A DNA stretch of 60,857 nt, taken from Larkinella soli (lineage in GTDB: Bacteria; Bacteroidota; Bacteroidia; Cytophagales; Spirosomataceae). Of the stretch, positions 1 to 9,208 are shown piece after piece; within the stretch, counting starts at the first letter, position 1; each line of letters opens with the position of its first letter. The notes below the pieces were generated by a model. The model had not been told where the DNA came from. It was given only the letters and a program-made list of their open reading frames with translations, and did no database searches. The position numbers and the translations under genes were made by a program. The stretch is from assembly GCF_003703975.1 (NCBI RefSeq), contig NZ_QTJY01000028.1, positions 1 to 60,857 on the forward strand. Reading direction: 5' to 3'.

Positions 1-335
1 AATTTGTGCGGATGGCCTTTGCGGAGATTGGCGTCGAACTGGAGTTCAAGGGAGAAGGCGCGAAGGAAGTCGGCCTGATCGCCAAATCCACGAATCCGCA
101 ATTCCCGCTGGAAGCGGGCAAAGAAGTGGTCTGTATCGACGAGCGGTATTTCCGGCCGACGGAGGTGGACCTGCTGCTGGGCGACCCCACCAAAGCCATG
201 ACCAAACTGGGCTGGCAGCCTAAGTACGATCTGGCTGCGCTGGTGAAGGAGATGGTAGCGGCTGATGTTGAACTCTTTGAAAGGGATCAACTGCTGGAAT
301 CCAGCGGGCATCGCGTTCTCAATTACTTCGAATAA
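1..335 (+). CDS. gmd: GDP-mannose 4,6-dehydratase, C-terminal fragment (cut by window edge)
   Basis: This is the 3' end of a gene that begins before the window. The reading frame is open from the first bases and ends with TAA at 333-335, giving about 111 visible residues. The segment FVRMAFAEIGVELEFKGEG, then RYFRPTEVDLLLGDPTKA and LGWQPKYDLAALVKEMV, is the typical C-terminal substrate-domain end of GDP-mannose 4,6-dehydratase. That short-chain-dehydrogenase-family enzyme makes GDP-4-keto-6-deoxymannose, the precursor of GDP-fucose and related deoxysugars for surface polysaccharide. The catalytic and NADP-binding parts lie outside the window, so activity cannot be judged. A strong terminator follows directly, so this is the last gene of its transcript. 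Confidence 0.93.
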   Translation, partial: FVRMAFAEIGVELEFKGEGAKEVGLIAKSTNPQFPLEAGKEVVCIDERYFRPTEVDLLLGDPTKAMTKLGWQPKYDLAALVKEMVAADVELFERDQLLESSGHRVLNYFE

Positions 336-354
336 AAAAGACGCTTCCTAAAAA

Positions 355-392
355 AACACCCGGACCTGGCGAAGAAAGTGTCCGGGTGTTTT
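355..392 (+). terminator. Rho-independent terminator after gmd
   Basis: An 11-bp stem AACACCCGGAC / GTCCGGGTGTT with a 14-nt loop is followed by a short T run. It starts 19 bases after the gmd stop codon. Confidence 0.85.
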
Positions 393-522
393 ATAAATTT
401 CCTTTTAAAAATCCTGATTTAATTCGTAAATAACCAAAAATACGGACCGTACTGGCATACACTTTGCACTGATTTCTTCATCAGAAGCGTTAAATAGTGT
501 GAAACCTAAATCAGGACGTGTT

Positions 523-708
523 ATGGTTACGAATCACATCCGGTCTGTTGAGAAGAAACAGCATGTAGCTCCAATGGCGAAAGAGAAGAAACGGCCTTAT
601 CGGTTGAACGTTCCTAAAGCTCTTATCTGGGCGGTCATTCTGCTTATCGGAATGGGATTTGCCGTTCTCTGGTACTACGTCATTGTCAGTGTAGCCAATC
701 TGTTTTGA
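523..708 (+). CDS. Small single-pass membrane protein, function unknown
   Basis: A short gene of about 61 codons starting at the ATG at 523, preceded at 513 by AGGA. An in-frame GTG at 499 would add eight residues. The N-terminal part is basic (KKQHVAPMAKEKKRPYRL). One hydrophobic segment follows (residues about 36-58, AVILLIGMGFAVLWYYVIV), so the product is probably a small inner-membrane protein with a positively charged cytoplasmic tail. It stands alone between the gmd terminator and the convergent glycosidase operon. No family is recognised. The basic tail plus a clean transmembrane helix, and the lack of a better frame, support it as real. Confidence 0.6.
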   Translation: MVTNHIRSVEKKQHVAPMAKEKKRPYRLNVPKALIWAVILLIGMGFAVLWYYVIVSVANLF

Positions 709-766
709 CTTCCTGAACTTCTGTAACCTCCTCCTTCTCAGCCCCTTCTCTAACCGACCCCCTCTC

Positions 767-2812
767 TTATTTAACCACCGGAAAGGCAACGATTCTGAGC
801 TTCGTGCAGCCGTACGGTATAAAGGTCAACGGCTCCTCCTTCTGCTCAACCTCTCCAAGATAAACGCCTTCCCGTGTCGTCACCGGCTGACGGGCAACGC
901 CTTCCACCACCTGCCAGGCCGGGATTTTTTTCCCCACCGTCCGAATGATCACCGGAGCATTCGCTTCGTTCCAGACGAACGTATCGTCCCTAATCGGCTT
1001 CATTTCTACCTGCGTACCGGCTACGGGGTTCTCGATGACTTTCTTCGGCAACCCATAGTTCCAGTTGCTTTTCGGGCGGTATTCAAAATAGGTTCCCTCT
1101 TTGGGATGCTCCTTCTTTGAGACCTCGGCCTCGATCTTCAGGGCATACACCAGCGGCCCCCGTTCCAGGGTCCGGGAGTTTCTCGCCCAGTTGCTGGTTT
1201 TCACCTCTGCCGGCAGTTGCAGGGTCAGTTCGTCGCCCGGCTTCCAGGTCCGGTTTAGCGTAATGACCTGCCCGCCCCTGTCGGAACGCAGCCGGGAACC
1301 GTTCAGCAGCACCGTTGCCTCCCGGCACCAGCCCGGAATTCGAAGCGAAAGCGAAAAGGCAGCCGCCTTCTGTCCATTGATCCGGAAGCTTACGGTTTCT
1401 TCAAAGGGGTAATTCGTCCGTTCCTCGATCGTCACCTCTCTCCCGCCGGATAAACTGACTTTCAATGTATTAGGGGCGTATTCCAGAGCGGCCAGACCGC
1501 CGTCGGCCGTGGCATACCAGAGGTGATTCGCAAACTTGGTCCAGCCCTGGTGCATGTTGGCCGTGCAGCAGGTATAGCCTGCGTATGGCCCGAACACGTT
1601 GGTCATTCCCTCCTGAAAAGGCAGTGAGAAATCAAAGACGCCCCGCGTTACCTGCACCTGATTGGCGATCTGAAAATACTGTCGGGATACGTAATCTTCC
1701 GTCGACTGCGTCGGCATGGCATTGTACGTCATCCGCTCCAGTGCATCCATGTATTCCACCTCCCCGGTAATCCCGATGGCCTCCTCCAGCGAGAACATGG
1801 TTTCCACGATCGCGCAGAGTTCTACCCCCTGTGTCGGCTCGTTTCCGTGCAGGTCTTCGTCACCCGAAAACATGCCGTGGGGCAACCCGTGGAGTGTCAT
1901 CAAATCAGAGAAACCAGTTCGGAAGGCGTTCAGGAGAGCCGGGTCCTTCTTCCCCTGATATTGCTCAACGGGTAATTTCAGCCCCATTCCGACATTGACG
2001 GCGTGGCGGTCCATCCACTTTGCACCGGTCTGGTTAACGGCCGCCATGATGGCCCAGTTGCGTCCACCGAAGTATTGAGTCCAGGGAGTCGTCTGCTCCG
2101 AAAGCAGGCCGGCCAGCTCCAGCAGGGCCTTGTCGCCGGTCTGATTATAGAGCCAGTACACCGACATCAGGTTGTCGCCACCCCGGGCGGTGGCCCATTC
2201 GGTCCACTTGCCCAGCGGGCAGGTTTTCAGGCTCGCCAGCTGGTAATGGAAGTAGTGGGTCATGAACGGAATGACCCGTTTGTCGCCCGTAGCGGTGTAA
2301 TATTGCTGGAGGACTTTCAGCATAACCATGCGGGGCCACCAGTCCTCTCCGTCGGCGCAGGATTCCATTTTCCCTTTGGTGCGCTCGGCTTTGGTCAGCG
2401 GGCCGAAAAAGCCGTTCGGGCGCTGGTGGTCCAGACTCCAGTCGACATACTTCTTCACCTTTTCCTTCAGCCCGGCATCATCGAGGAGCCAGGCCAGCGG
2501 CAGAGCGCCGTCGAGCCAGTAAGGGGTTTCCTCCCAGCCGTCGCCCGGGCCGCCCAGCCAGCCGTTGTCGTTTTTGATTTTCGGATAATACTCGTCGAGG
2601 TGGCCGGTCGGACCGTCGCGCATGACCTGCAACTGCTTACGAAGCCACCCCTGGGGCCGGATCGCGCCCAGCGGGAGGTCATGGTATTTCCGGGGCGCCA
2701 GCGGAGCGCGGGTTGTGGTGAACGTCGGTGTCTGGGCCGGCAGGGCGCTTCCCGCCAGCAGCAGACCGGCCAGCACCGGCAGCGCCGGTTTCAGGGTCCT
2801 CATTCGGATCAT
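767..2812 (-). CDS. GH127-type beta-L-arabinofuranosidase-like protein (DUF1680)
   Basis: A secreted 681-residue protein of the DUF1680/glycoside hydrolase 127 family, whose characterised members release L-arabinofuranose from glycans. Residues 1-26 form a signal peptide (LPVLAGLLLAGSALPAQ). The body is an alpha/alpha-barrel followed by beta-sandwich domains. The metal and catalytic residues of the family can be placed: E331-x-C333 in GVELCAIVE and the adjacent C415-C416 in YTCCTANMH. These correspond to the Zn-binding Glu and three Cys of the Bifidobacterium enzyme, one of which is the nucleophile. The start at 2812 is 12 bases after the stop of the upstream GH2 gene, so both are surely co-transcribed. 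GH146 and other DUF1680 relatives share the fold, so the exact sugar is uncertain. Confidence 0.85.
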   Translation of the reverse strand: MIRMRTLKPALPVLAGLLLAGSALPAQTPTFTTTRAPLAPRKYHDLPLGAIRPQGWLRKQLQVMRDGPTGHLDEYYPKIKNDNGWLGGPGDGWEETPYWLDGALPLAWLLDDAGLKEKVKKYVDWSLDHQRPNGFFGPLTKAERTKGKMESCADGEDWWPRMVMLKVLQQYYTATGDKRVIPFMTHYFHYQLASLKTCPLGKWTEWATARGGDNLMSVYWLYNQTGDKALLELAGLLSEQTTPWTQYFGGRNWAIMAAVNQTGAKWMDRHAVNVGMGLKLPVEQYQGKKDPALLNAFRTGFSDLMTLHGLPHGMFSGDEDLHGNEPTQGVELCAIVETMFSLEEAIGITGEVEYMDALERMTYNAMPTQSTEDYVSRQYFQIANQVQVTRGVFDFSLPFQEGMTNVFGPYAGYTCCTANMHQGWTKFANHLWYATADGGLAALEYAPNTLKVSLSGGREVTIEERTNYPFEETVSFRINGQKAAAFSLSLRIPGWCREATVLLNGSRLRSDRGGQVITLNRTWKPGDELTLQLPAEVKTSNWARNSRTLERGPLVYALKIEAEVSKKEHPKEGTYFEYRPKSNWNYGLPKKVIENPVAGTQVEMKPIRDDTFVWNEANAPVIIRTVGKKIPAWQVVEGVARQPVTTREGVYLGEVEQKEEPLTFIPYGCTKLRIVAFPVVK

Positions 2813-2824
2813 ACGGTCGGGGGG

Positions 2825-4765
2825 TCAGGGTTGTTTCAGCAGGGGCGCGTGAATTTCCCGCAGGGTCTCGATCGGTATTTTGATGATTTCGCGGTCGTAG
2901 GTCAGCAGGCCGTTCACCTCCCCTTCCACGTCGGTGGTCTGGGTATAAACGGCCGCCGAAACACCGAGTTTGCGGTACATCTCGGCCATCTTCGCGTATT
3001 TGGTCCGGTAGGCTTTGATCACCGTCTCCCGGTCCTGATAGGTCTGGTAGCCCCAGTTCCGGTTATTCGGGTTCCAGAGGTGGCCGGCGATGGGCCAGCC
3101 GATGCCGCCGAACTCCCCGACCACGATGGCCCGGTTGTTCTTCGGGGCCGGTTCCCGCGGGACTTCCTCGTAGGTATGAATATCGTAGAAATCGCCGGCG
3201 CCCAGATCCGACCAGCCGCTGGCCGCATTGACCAGCCGGCTGGGGTCCAGTGCCTTCACCCAGGCCGCCAGCCGAACGTTGTCGTACTGGCCCCAGCCTT
3301 CGTTATGCACGACCCAGGTTACGATGCTGGGGTGGTTATGCAGCCGGTTCATCATCCGACGCAGTTCCAGCTCAAACTGTTCCTTGCCCTTCGACCGGCG
3401 CAGGGGTTCGACCACCTCGCTGGGCGACATCGTCTGCCCTTCCAGAAAACCGGAGGGCATGTCCTGCCAGACCAGCAGCCCCAGCCGGTCGCAGTGATAG
3501 TAATACCGGGCCGGTTCCACCTTGATGTGTTTCCGGAGCATATTGAACCCCGCTTTTTTCAGGAAATCGATCTCGAACACCATGGCTTCATCCGAAGGCG
3601 GAGTCAGCAGGCCGCCGGGCCACCACCCCTGATCAAGCGGGCCGTTCTGAAAAACCGGCTTGTTGTTGAGGAGCAGCATCGGCTGGCTGCCGGCATGCCC
3701 CGGCCCGATCGAGATCCCACGCATGGCAAAATAACTCGTCACGACGTCGATCGGGCTGCCCGACACCTCGGCTCCCGCGTAGGCGGCACGTTCGGCCGGG
3801 TTGTGCCGCGGGCGGTTTCGGTTTTCGGTCCCGGCAAACGGGTCTTTCACGTTGACCAGTTCAACTTTCAGGTTATACAGGAAGGGACGGTCGGGCGTCC
3901 ATAGCTTCGGGTTCGGAATGGGAAGGTAGCCCCCGCGCCCCGCCCGAAGCTGGGTGGTCGCAACGGCGGTATTCCCGTCCAGCGCGGTCAGCCGCACGGC
4001 CGTCGTCGGGTTAGTGATCGGCCGGTTGGTCAGCACCTCCACCCGCAGCCGGCTGCTGTCGAGGTCGGGGGTCAGCCGGACTTCTTCGATGTAGTTGGGA
4101 TTGGCTACCGGTTCGAGCCAGACGCTCTGCCAGATGCCCGAAACCGGCGTATACCAGATGCCGTTGGGTTTCAGGTCCTGTTTGCCGCGGGGCTGTTCGC
4201 CCTCGGTGGTCGGGTCCAGAACGCCCAGCACCAGCTCGTTCGCGCCGGACTTCAGGAAGTCGGTAATGTCGAATTCGAACGGATCGGAGCCGCCGGTATG
4301 CGACCCCACCAGCCCGCCGTTGACCCATAGGCTGCACTCATAATCGACGGCGCCGAAATGGAGCAGGACCCGCCGGCCGTTCCACTGGGCCGGAATCGAC
4401 ACCTGTCTCCGGTACCAGAGCCGCTGGTCGGGTTTGAGCGGCTTCCCGACCCGCGAAAGGGCAGATTCGACGCAGAACGGCACCAGAATCTGCCCGTCGA
4501 AGCGGCTGGGTGCCGGGGCGGTTTTCGGCAGAATGGCATAGTCCCACATTCCGTTCAGATTCTGCCAGTCCGGCCGGGTCATTTCAGGGCGGGGATATTC
4601 CCGCCAGGCATTTTCGGGGGTAACCTGTCTTTCAAATCGGCTGAGGATGGCGGCCGTCGGGGCCTGCGCCACTGCGAAATGTACGGCGAAGGTGCCCGCG
4701 AGCACACAGCCTGCTGCCCAAAGGCCAATTTTCCGGGCCACACGGCGGAGGACGGATCGTTTCAT
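2825..4765 (-). CDS. Glycoside hydrolase family 2 protein (beta-galactosidase/glucuronidase type)
   Basis: A 646-residue exported GH2 enzyme with an N-terminal signal peptide (hydrophobic stretch about residues 14-34). The order is typical: a sugar-binding jelly-roll domain (about 50-225, LNGMWDYAILP, WYRRQVSIP, LWVNGGLVGSH), an Ig-like domain, then a TIM barrel. The acid/base is E489 in VVHNEGWGQ and the nucleophile E551 in VVGEFGG, so it should be an active retaining enzyme. It probably acts on an exo-linked sugar of a plant or algal polysaccharide. It is the first gene of a two-gene operon with the GH127-like gene downstream. Its upstream region holds the repeat mosaic at 4835-5099. Confidence 0.88.
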   Translation of the reverse strand: MKRSVLRRVARKIGLWAAGCVLAGTFAVHFAVAQAPTAAILSRFERQVTPENAWREYPRPEMTRPDWQNLNGMWDYAILPKTAPAPSRFDGQILVPFCVESALSRVGKPLKPDQRLWYRRQVSIPAQWNGRRVLLHFGAVDYECSLWVNGGLVGSHTGGSDPFEFDITDFLKSGANELVLGVLDPTTEGEQPRGKQDLKPNGIWYTPVSGIWQSVWLEPVANPNYIEEVRLTPDLDSSRLRVEVLTNRPITNPTTAVRLTALDGNTAVATTQLRAGRGGYLPIPNPKLWTPDRPFLYNLKVELVNVKDPFAGTENRNRPRHNPAERAAYAGAEVSGSPIDVVTSYFAMRGISIGPGHAGSQPMLLLNNKPVFQNGPLDQGWWPGGLLTPPSDEAMVFEIDFLKKAGFNMLRKHIKVEPARYYYHCDRLGLLVWQDMPSGFLEGQTMSPSEVVEPLRRSKGKEQFELELRRMMNRLHNHPSIVTWVVHNEGWGQYDNVRLAAWVKALDPSRLVNAASGWSDLGAGDFYDIHTYEEVPREPAPKNNRAIVVGEFGGIGWPIAGHLWNPNNRNWGYQTYQDRETVIKAYRTKYAKMAEMYRKLGVSAAVYTQTTDVEGEVNGLLTYDREIIKIPIETLREIHAPLLKQP

Positions 4766-4834
4766 AGTAGGTAAGGGTTCTGTTCGAATAAATGAAAAAC
4801 GGACCCGAATCTACTGAAAGGATTTTACAACTTT

Positions 4835-5099
4835 GACCACCCCCCAACCCCCTCCTTAGCAAGGAGGGGGTGGCTTCGCCTTTTTATCATCCCGAGGAAC
4901 GAGGGATCTGATGCCTGGGTACTCCAGGGAATGAGAAATTCAGCCCCAGGATCCCTCCTGCGTCGGGATGACAAAGAAAACCACCCCCCGGCCGGAGCGC
5001 CGGTCCGACCCCTCCTTGGTAAGGAGGGGGTGGCTTCGCCGGATTCAAAACGGGCAGCGCACTCCCCCTCCTTACCAAGGAGGGGGTTGGGGGGTGGTC
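4835..5099. repeat. Mosaic of three palindromic repeat types
   Basis: This fills most of the gene-free stretch 4766-5112. Type C is a hairpin built on CCCTCC and AAGGAGGGGG. It occurs at 4835-4880, at 5007-5040, and inverted at 5061-5099. The outer two copies are near-perfect inverted repeats of each other including their GACCACCCCCCAACC flank. The two direct copies both end in TGGCTTCGCC. Type B (4881-4977) is a long inverted repeat with the arm TCATCCCGA...GAGGGATCT, seen again at 37806-37907. Type A (4984-5009, GGCCGGAGCGCCGGTCCG) recurs at 55551-55579 and 56291-56319. No transposase is nearby. These look like non-autonomous interspersed elements nested into one another. Confidence 0.85.
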
Positions 5100-5112
5100 C
5101 TGCGTGCGGAAA

Positions 5113-6738
5113 TTACTGCTTCGTACTGGCCTGATCGATCAGCACATACCGCCCGCGGTGGTTGTCCGGCTGGGCTTTGGTGTTCACATCGATATGCTGA
5201 ACCTGATAATTATTGGCGGCATTGGACGCCGGCCAGTTGGGCAAACCGGAGCCGTTGGGATTTCCGGTTTTGATAAAGTTGGCGAAGTAGTTCTGCATCA
5301 CCTCCGACACCTTGTAGTCTTCCGGCGTCCAGGCATACACCTTGTTGGTCGAGAGGTTACCCATCGCGTATTCGATTTCGGCGGAGTGGACGGCCCCTTT
5401 GGCTTTGGGCGGTTTCGGGGCGTTCGGGTCGTTGCTGCGGATAACGCCCCCGGCCAGCCCAGGGGTGGCATTACCCATTTCCGGCGTCATGTCCGGGCGG
5501 GGGCGGGTATAGAAATACCGATACACGGGCTTGTTACCGCCGGTGCGGATGTGAAGGTCGCCCCACTTCCAGGTGCTGTAGCCGATGAACCGGTCGCTCG
5601 CCAGATCGGTGGCCGCCTGCATGATCTCCTCCTCGGAACTGCCCGCATATTGCTTCAGAACCTCCTCGGCGCGGGTGCCGTACAGTTTCTGAACCGCTTT
5701 GGCAAAATTCTCCGCAGTGGGGGCGTCCTGGCCGAGAACACCCCGGTACGAACCTTCTTCGGAGTTCCAGCCCAGCAGCAGCGGCACTTTTGCCTGCTCG
5801 CCGGCTTCGAAGATGGCTAACGGCGCTTTCGGAAAGAAATACCCGTCGACGGCGATGGGGAACCGGGCCGCCCCGGGTTTGGCCGTGGCTTCCAGAATCT
5901 GAGTGGCGGGCATGGCCCGCAGTTCGGCCAGCGATTTGGCCCCGATGCCGGCGGCAAACTGCTCACCCACCTTCTCGGCCTCCGCCAGCGGAACCGGCGT
6001 CAGCGTGCCCATCACGGAACCGCTCTCTCCGATGGCCCCGGCAATCAGGTTCCGGGCCAGCGGAGACGCCATCTGGGCGCTGACGGCCATCGAACCGGCC
6101 GACTCGCCCGCGATAGTTACCTTTTTCGGGTCACCGCCGAAGGCCGTGATGTTCTTCTGCACCCAGCGGAGGGCCTCACTCTGATCCATCAGACCGTAAT
6201 TCCCCGACGCCTTGTTGGGCGACTCCTTCGTCAGTTCGGGGTGGGCCATGAATCCGAAAACCGTCAGGCGGTAGTTGACCGTCACGGCCACGATGCCCTT
6301 GCGGGCCATGCTCTCCCCGTCGTAACGGGGTTCGGAGCCGTCACCGGCGACAAAGCCGCCCCCGTAAAAATAAACCAGCACCGGCAAACGTTCCTTTTCC
6401 GATTTGGCCGGCGTCCAGACGTTCAGATAAAGGCAGTCTTCGCTGACGCCGTCCGACCGGAAATTCATATCCCCGAAGATAGGACGCTGCATGGCGCGGG
6501 GACCAAACTTGTCGGCTTTGCGGACGCCCGTCCAGTTCTTCACGGGCTGAGGCTCCCGCCAGCGCAGGTCACCAACGGGCGGCTGGGCAAACGGAACGCC
6601 CTTGAACGATCGGATACCGCTCGGCTCCTGGATGCCCTCCAGCGTTCCGTTAGTGGTTTTTACCCGGGGTGCGTTCTGTGCGACCACGGTTTGGGCAGCC
6701 AGAGAAGCCGCCAGTAGTGTTATAAAAAGAGTTTTCAT
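5113..6738 (-). CDS. Secreted type B carboxylesterase
   Basis: A 541-residue alpha/beta-hydrolase of the carboxylesterase/para-nitrobenzyl-esterase family, with a cleavable signal peptide (residues 1-20, ending VVAQ). The nucleophile is S213 in GESAGS. The oxyanion-hole loop is YFYGGGF, the acid is in NSEEGSY, and the histidine is probably in KGAVHSAE. The N-terminal family signature EDCLYLNVWTP is also present. It hydrolyses carboxylic esters in the periplasm or outside the cell; the natural substrate cannot be read from sequence. It is a single gene, divergent from the RND exporter. The neighbouring glycosidases make deacylation of polysaccharide substituents possible, which is inference. 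Confidence 0.9.
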   Translation of the reverse strand: MKTLFITLLAASLAAQTVVAQNAPRVKTTNGTLEGIQEPSGIRSFKGVPFAQPPVGDLRWREPQPVKNWTGVRKADKFGPRAMQRPIFGDMNFRSDGVSEDCLYLNVWTPAKSEKERLPVLVYFYGGGFVAGDGSEPRYDGESMARKGIVAVTVNYRLTVFGFMAHPELTKESPNKASGNYGLMDQSEALRWVQKNITAFGGDPKKVTIAGESAGSMAVSAQMASPLARNLIAGAIGESGSVMGTLTPVPLAEAEKVGEQFAAGIGAKSLAELRAMPATQILEATAKPGAARFPIAVDGYFFPKAPLAIFEAGEQAKVPLLLGWNSEEGSYRGVLGQDAPTAENFAKAVQKLYGTRAEEVLKQYAGSSEEEIMQAATDLASDRFIGYSTWKWGDLHIRTGGNKPVYRYFYTRPRPDMTPEMGNATPGLAGGVIRSNDPNAPKPPKAKGAVHSAEIEYAMGNLSTNKVYAWTPEDYKVSEVMQNYFANFIKTGNPNGSGLPNWPASNAANNYQVQHIDVNTKAQPDNHRGRYVLIDQASTKQ

Positions 6739-6856
6739 TGGAAAAGGTTTTAGGGAAAAAAAACGCCCCTATTGTCTCAATTTATTACAATAATAACCCG
6801 ATAAATCCAGACCCGCAAGTTATTACTTACCTTGCACCAAACTATGGCCTGAGGGA

Positions 6857-9205
6857 ATGTTCTGGCATCGCGTCTCCGCTTTTATTCTGAGGAACCGGGT
6901 TTTCCTGCTGGTCACCGTCGTCCTGGGAACGATCTTCATGGCTATCCGCTCGGGGCAGGCCCGGCTTTCTTACGAACCGGCTGACCTTCTGCCCGTCTCG
7001 GACCCCGATTTTGAGTCGTACGAATCCTTCCGAAGGCAGTATGGAGAAGACGGGAACGGGATGGTCATCGGGGTCGAAACCGCCGAAATGTATTCGCTGG
7101 AAACGTTCCGGGGCTGGTATGCGCTCCACCAGGAGATCCGACGGATCGGGGGCGTCCGGGAGGTGGTGTCCAATGCGGGGTTGTTCGGGATCGTCCGCGA
7201 CGACAGCCTGCTGCGGCTCCGGTTCGAACCGCTGCTCACCCGTCCGCCCACCACCCAGGCCGAAGTCGACAGCCTGCGGGGGGCCATCGGGCGGCTTCCG
7301 TTTTATCAGGGGTTTATTTCCGGTGAAAACGGCCGGACTCACCTGATGGCCATCACTTTCGACCCCGACCGGCCGGACACCCCGGAACGGTTCGGGCTGG
7401 TGAGAATCATCCGGGAGCGGGCGAAGGCCTTCGAAAGCCGCTACGGTATTCCGGTGCATGAGTCCGGAATGACTTATATCCGCACCGAATTTACGGCCAG
7501 GGTCAGCCGGGAAATGGGGCTGATCCTGAGTCTGGCTGCGGGAGTGGCGAGCCTGACCCTGCTGCTTTTCTTCCGCTCGCCGGTGGTCCTGATCGGTGCG
7601 CTGCCGGTGGTCGGCGCCGGGGTGGTCTGGTCGCTGGGCTACATGGCCCTTCTCGGATATAAAATCACCCTCCTGACCGGCCTGATTCCTTCGCTGATCC
7701 TCCTCACCGGAGTGTCGAACTGCCTCATTCTGATCCACCAATACCAGGAGGAATTCGGGCGTTCGGGCCATAAGCTCCGGGCGCTCGGAGAGGCTGCCCG
7801 GAAGGCCGGAGAAACGACCTTTTTCACCAGTCTCACCATTTCTGTCGGATTTTTTGGCTTTCTATTCACCGGAAGCCCCCTGCTGACGGAATTCGGTCTG
7901 GTGACGGCTCTCGGCGTGATGACCACCTACCTGATCTGCCTGATCCTGCTTCCGATCGTTTTCAGTTACCTCCCCTCCCCGACCGACCACCGGCAAAACC
8001 ACCTGAATGGCCGGTGCATCCGGCGGTTTCCGGAATGGGCCGATGGGCGGGTTCATCGCCGTCGAAAATCCATGTATGCCCTCGCCGGGCTTGCGGTAGT
8101 GGTAGCCGTGGTCGGTATGACCCGGATTACGGCCGTGGGCTATTTTACGGACGATCTTCCGGACAATGATCCTATTGCTGCCGACCTGAAATGGTTCGAA
8201 AAGAACTTCCGGGGGTTTATTCCGTTCGAGGTGTCCATCGATACGCGCCAGCCCGGCCGGGTGCTGACGCCCCAGGTGCTGAACAAAATCCGCCTGATCC
8301 AGCGTGAATTTGAGAAGTATCCGGAATTTACGCGGCCGCTGTCTGTGGTGGAGGCTCTGAAATTCATCTATCAGGGCTACCGGGGCGGAGACCCGAACGA
8401 TTACGTGCTGCCGACGGCTCTGGATTGGGGCAAACTGGCAGTTTTCACCCCGCAGGGAATAGGGAAAGAAGACCGGTTTCGGGGCCTTCTCGACAGTACC
8501 CGGCGCTACACCCGCATCAGCTTCCGGATGCGCGACGTTGGATCGGTACGAACCGCCCGCCTGGTTCAGGAACTGGAGCCTAAAATCGACTCGATTTTCA
8601 ACTTCGACCGGGAAACCGGCCGTCGGCTGAGCAACGGCGACATCATCGACGCCCGGCTGACCGGCAGCAGTCTGGTGTACGCCAGGGGCCGCGAGATCCT
8701 GCCCGACTACCTGCGAAAAAGCACCGCCTGCGCCCTGGTGCTGATGTCGGTCCTGATGGCCGTTCTCCTGCGCGATCTGCGCACCATCCTGATCGCCGTG
8801 CCGGCCGCCATCGTACCGCTCCTCTTCACGGCGGGGCTGACGGGATTCGCCGGGATTCCGCTTAAACCGTCCACCATCCCGATTTTCAGCCTCGCCTTCG
8901 GTCTGTCGGCCAGCGGTACGGTCTGTTTCATCACCCGTTACCGGGACGAACTTCGGAACCGGGGAGGGAACGTCCCGCAGGCGGTTTCGGACACCATCCG
9001 CCAGACCGGGGCCGGCATGGTCTATACCGCCCTCCTCCTGTCTGCCGGTTTCGCCCTCTTTACGGCTTCGGCCTTCCGGGGGACGGTGGCGCTGGGCATG
9101 CTGGTACCCATCGCCCTGCTGATGGGCCTGCTTTCCAACCTGATTCTGCTGCCGGCATTGCTGCTGTCGCTGAACAAGCGACGAAAGAAGGAGCTAAGCG
9201 TTTGA
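6857..9205 (+). CDS. RND-superfamily exporter (MMPL/sterol-sensing type)
   Basis: A 782-residue inner-membrane protein with the two-fold RND plan. One helix (residues about 8-26) is followed by a large periplasmic domain and five or six clustered helices (about 220-375, FFRSPVVLIGALPVVGAG, LLTGLIPSLILLTGVSN). The pattern then repeats, with a single helix at about 405-425, a second periplasmic domain, and a second cluster (about 625-775). This single-chain architecture without HAE1-type length fits the MMPL/hopanoid-exporter-like group that moves lipids or hydrophobic compounds. No membrane-fusion or outer-membrane partner gene adjoins it. It ends three bases before the convergent DUF4286 gene. 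Confidence 0.87.
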   Translation: MFWHRVSAFILRNRVFLLVTVVLGTIFMAIRSGQARLSYEPADLLPVSDPDFESYESFRRQYGEDGNGMVIGVETAEMYSLETFRGWYALHQEIRRIGGVREVVSNAGLFGIVRDDSLLRLRFEPLLTRPPTTQAEVDSLRGAIGRLPFYQGFISGENGRTHLMAITFDPDRPDTPERFGLVRIIRERAKAFESRYGIPVHESGMTYIRTEFTARVSREMGLILSLAAGVASLTLLLFFRSPVVLIGALPVVGAGVVWSLGYMALLGYKITLLTGLIPSLILLTGVSNCLILIHQYQEEFGRSGHKLRALGEAARKAGETTFFTSLTISVGFFGFLFTGSPLLTEFGLVTALGVMTTYLICLILLPIVFSYLPSPTDHRQNHLNGRCIRRFPEWADGRVHRRRKSMYALAGLAVVVAVVGMTRITAVGYFTDDLPDNDPIAADLKWFEKNFRGFIPFEVSIDTRQPGRVLTPQVLNKIRLIQREFEKYPEFTRPLSVVEALKFIYQGYRGGDPNDYVLPTALDWGKLAVFTPQGIGKEDRFRGLLDSTRRYTRISFRMRDVGSVRTARLVQELEPKIDSIFNFDRETGRRLSNGDIIDARLTGSSLVYARGREILPDYLRKSTACALVLMSVLMAVLLRDLRTILIAVPAAIVPLLFTAGLTGFAGIPLKPSTIPIFSLAFGLSASGTVCFITRYRDELRNRGGNVPQAVSDTIRQTGAGMVYTALLLSAGFALFTASAFRGTVALGMLVPIALLMGLLSNLILLPALLLSLNKRRKKELSV

Positions 9206-9208
9206 GAA

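Noticed and set aside
420-480. Promoter with TACACTTTG before the small membrane protein
   Set aside because: The spacing inside the -7 motif is one base too long and no -33 element is visible.
2003-3904. Open frame of 633 codons antisense to the GH127 and GH2 genes
   Set aside because: It is a high-GC shadow: the minus-strand genes carry complete catalytic motifs, while this frame has no domain and is rich in Pro, Gly, Arg and His.
4835-5099. CRISPR array
   Set aside because: The repeats are palindromic, of different types and in mixed orientation, without regular spacers or cas genes.
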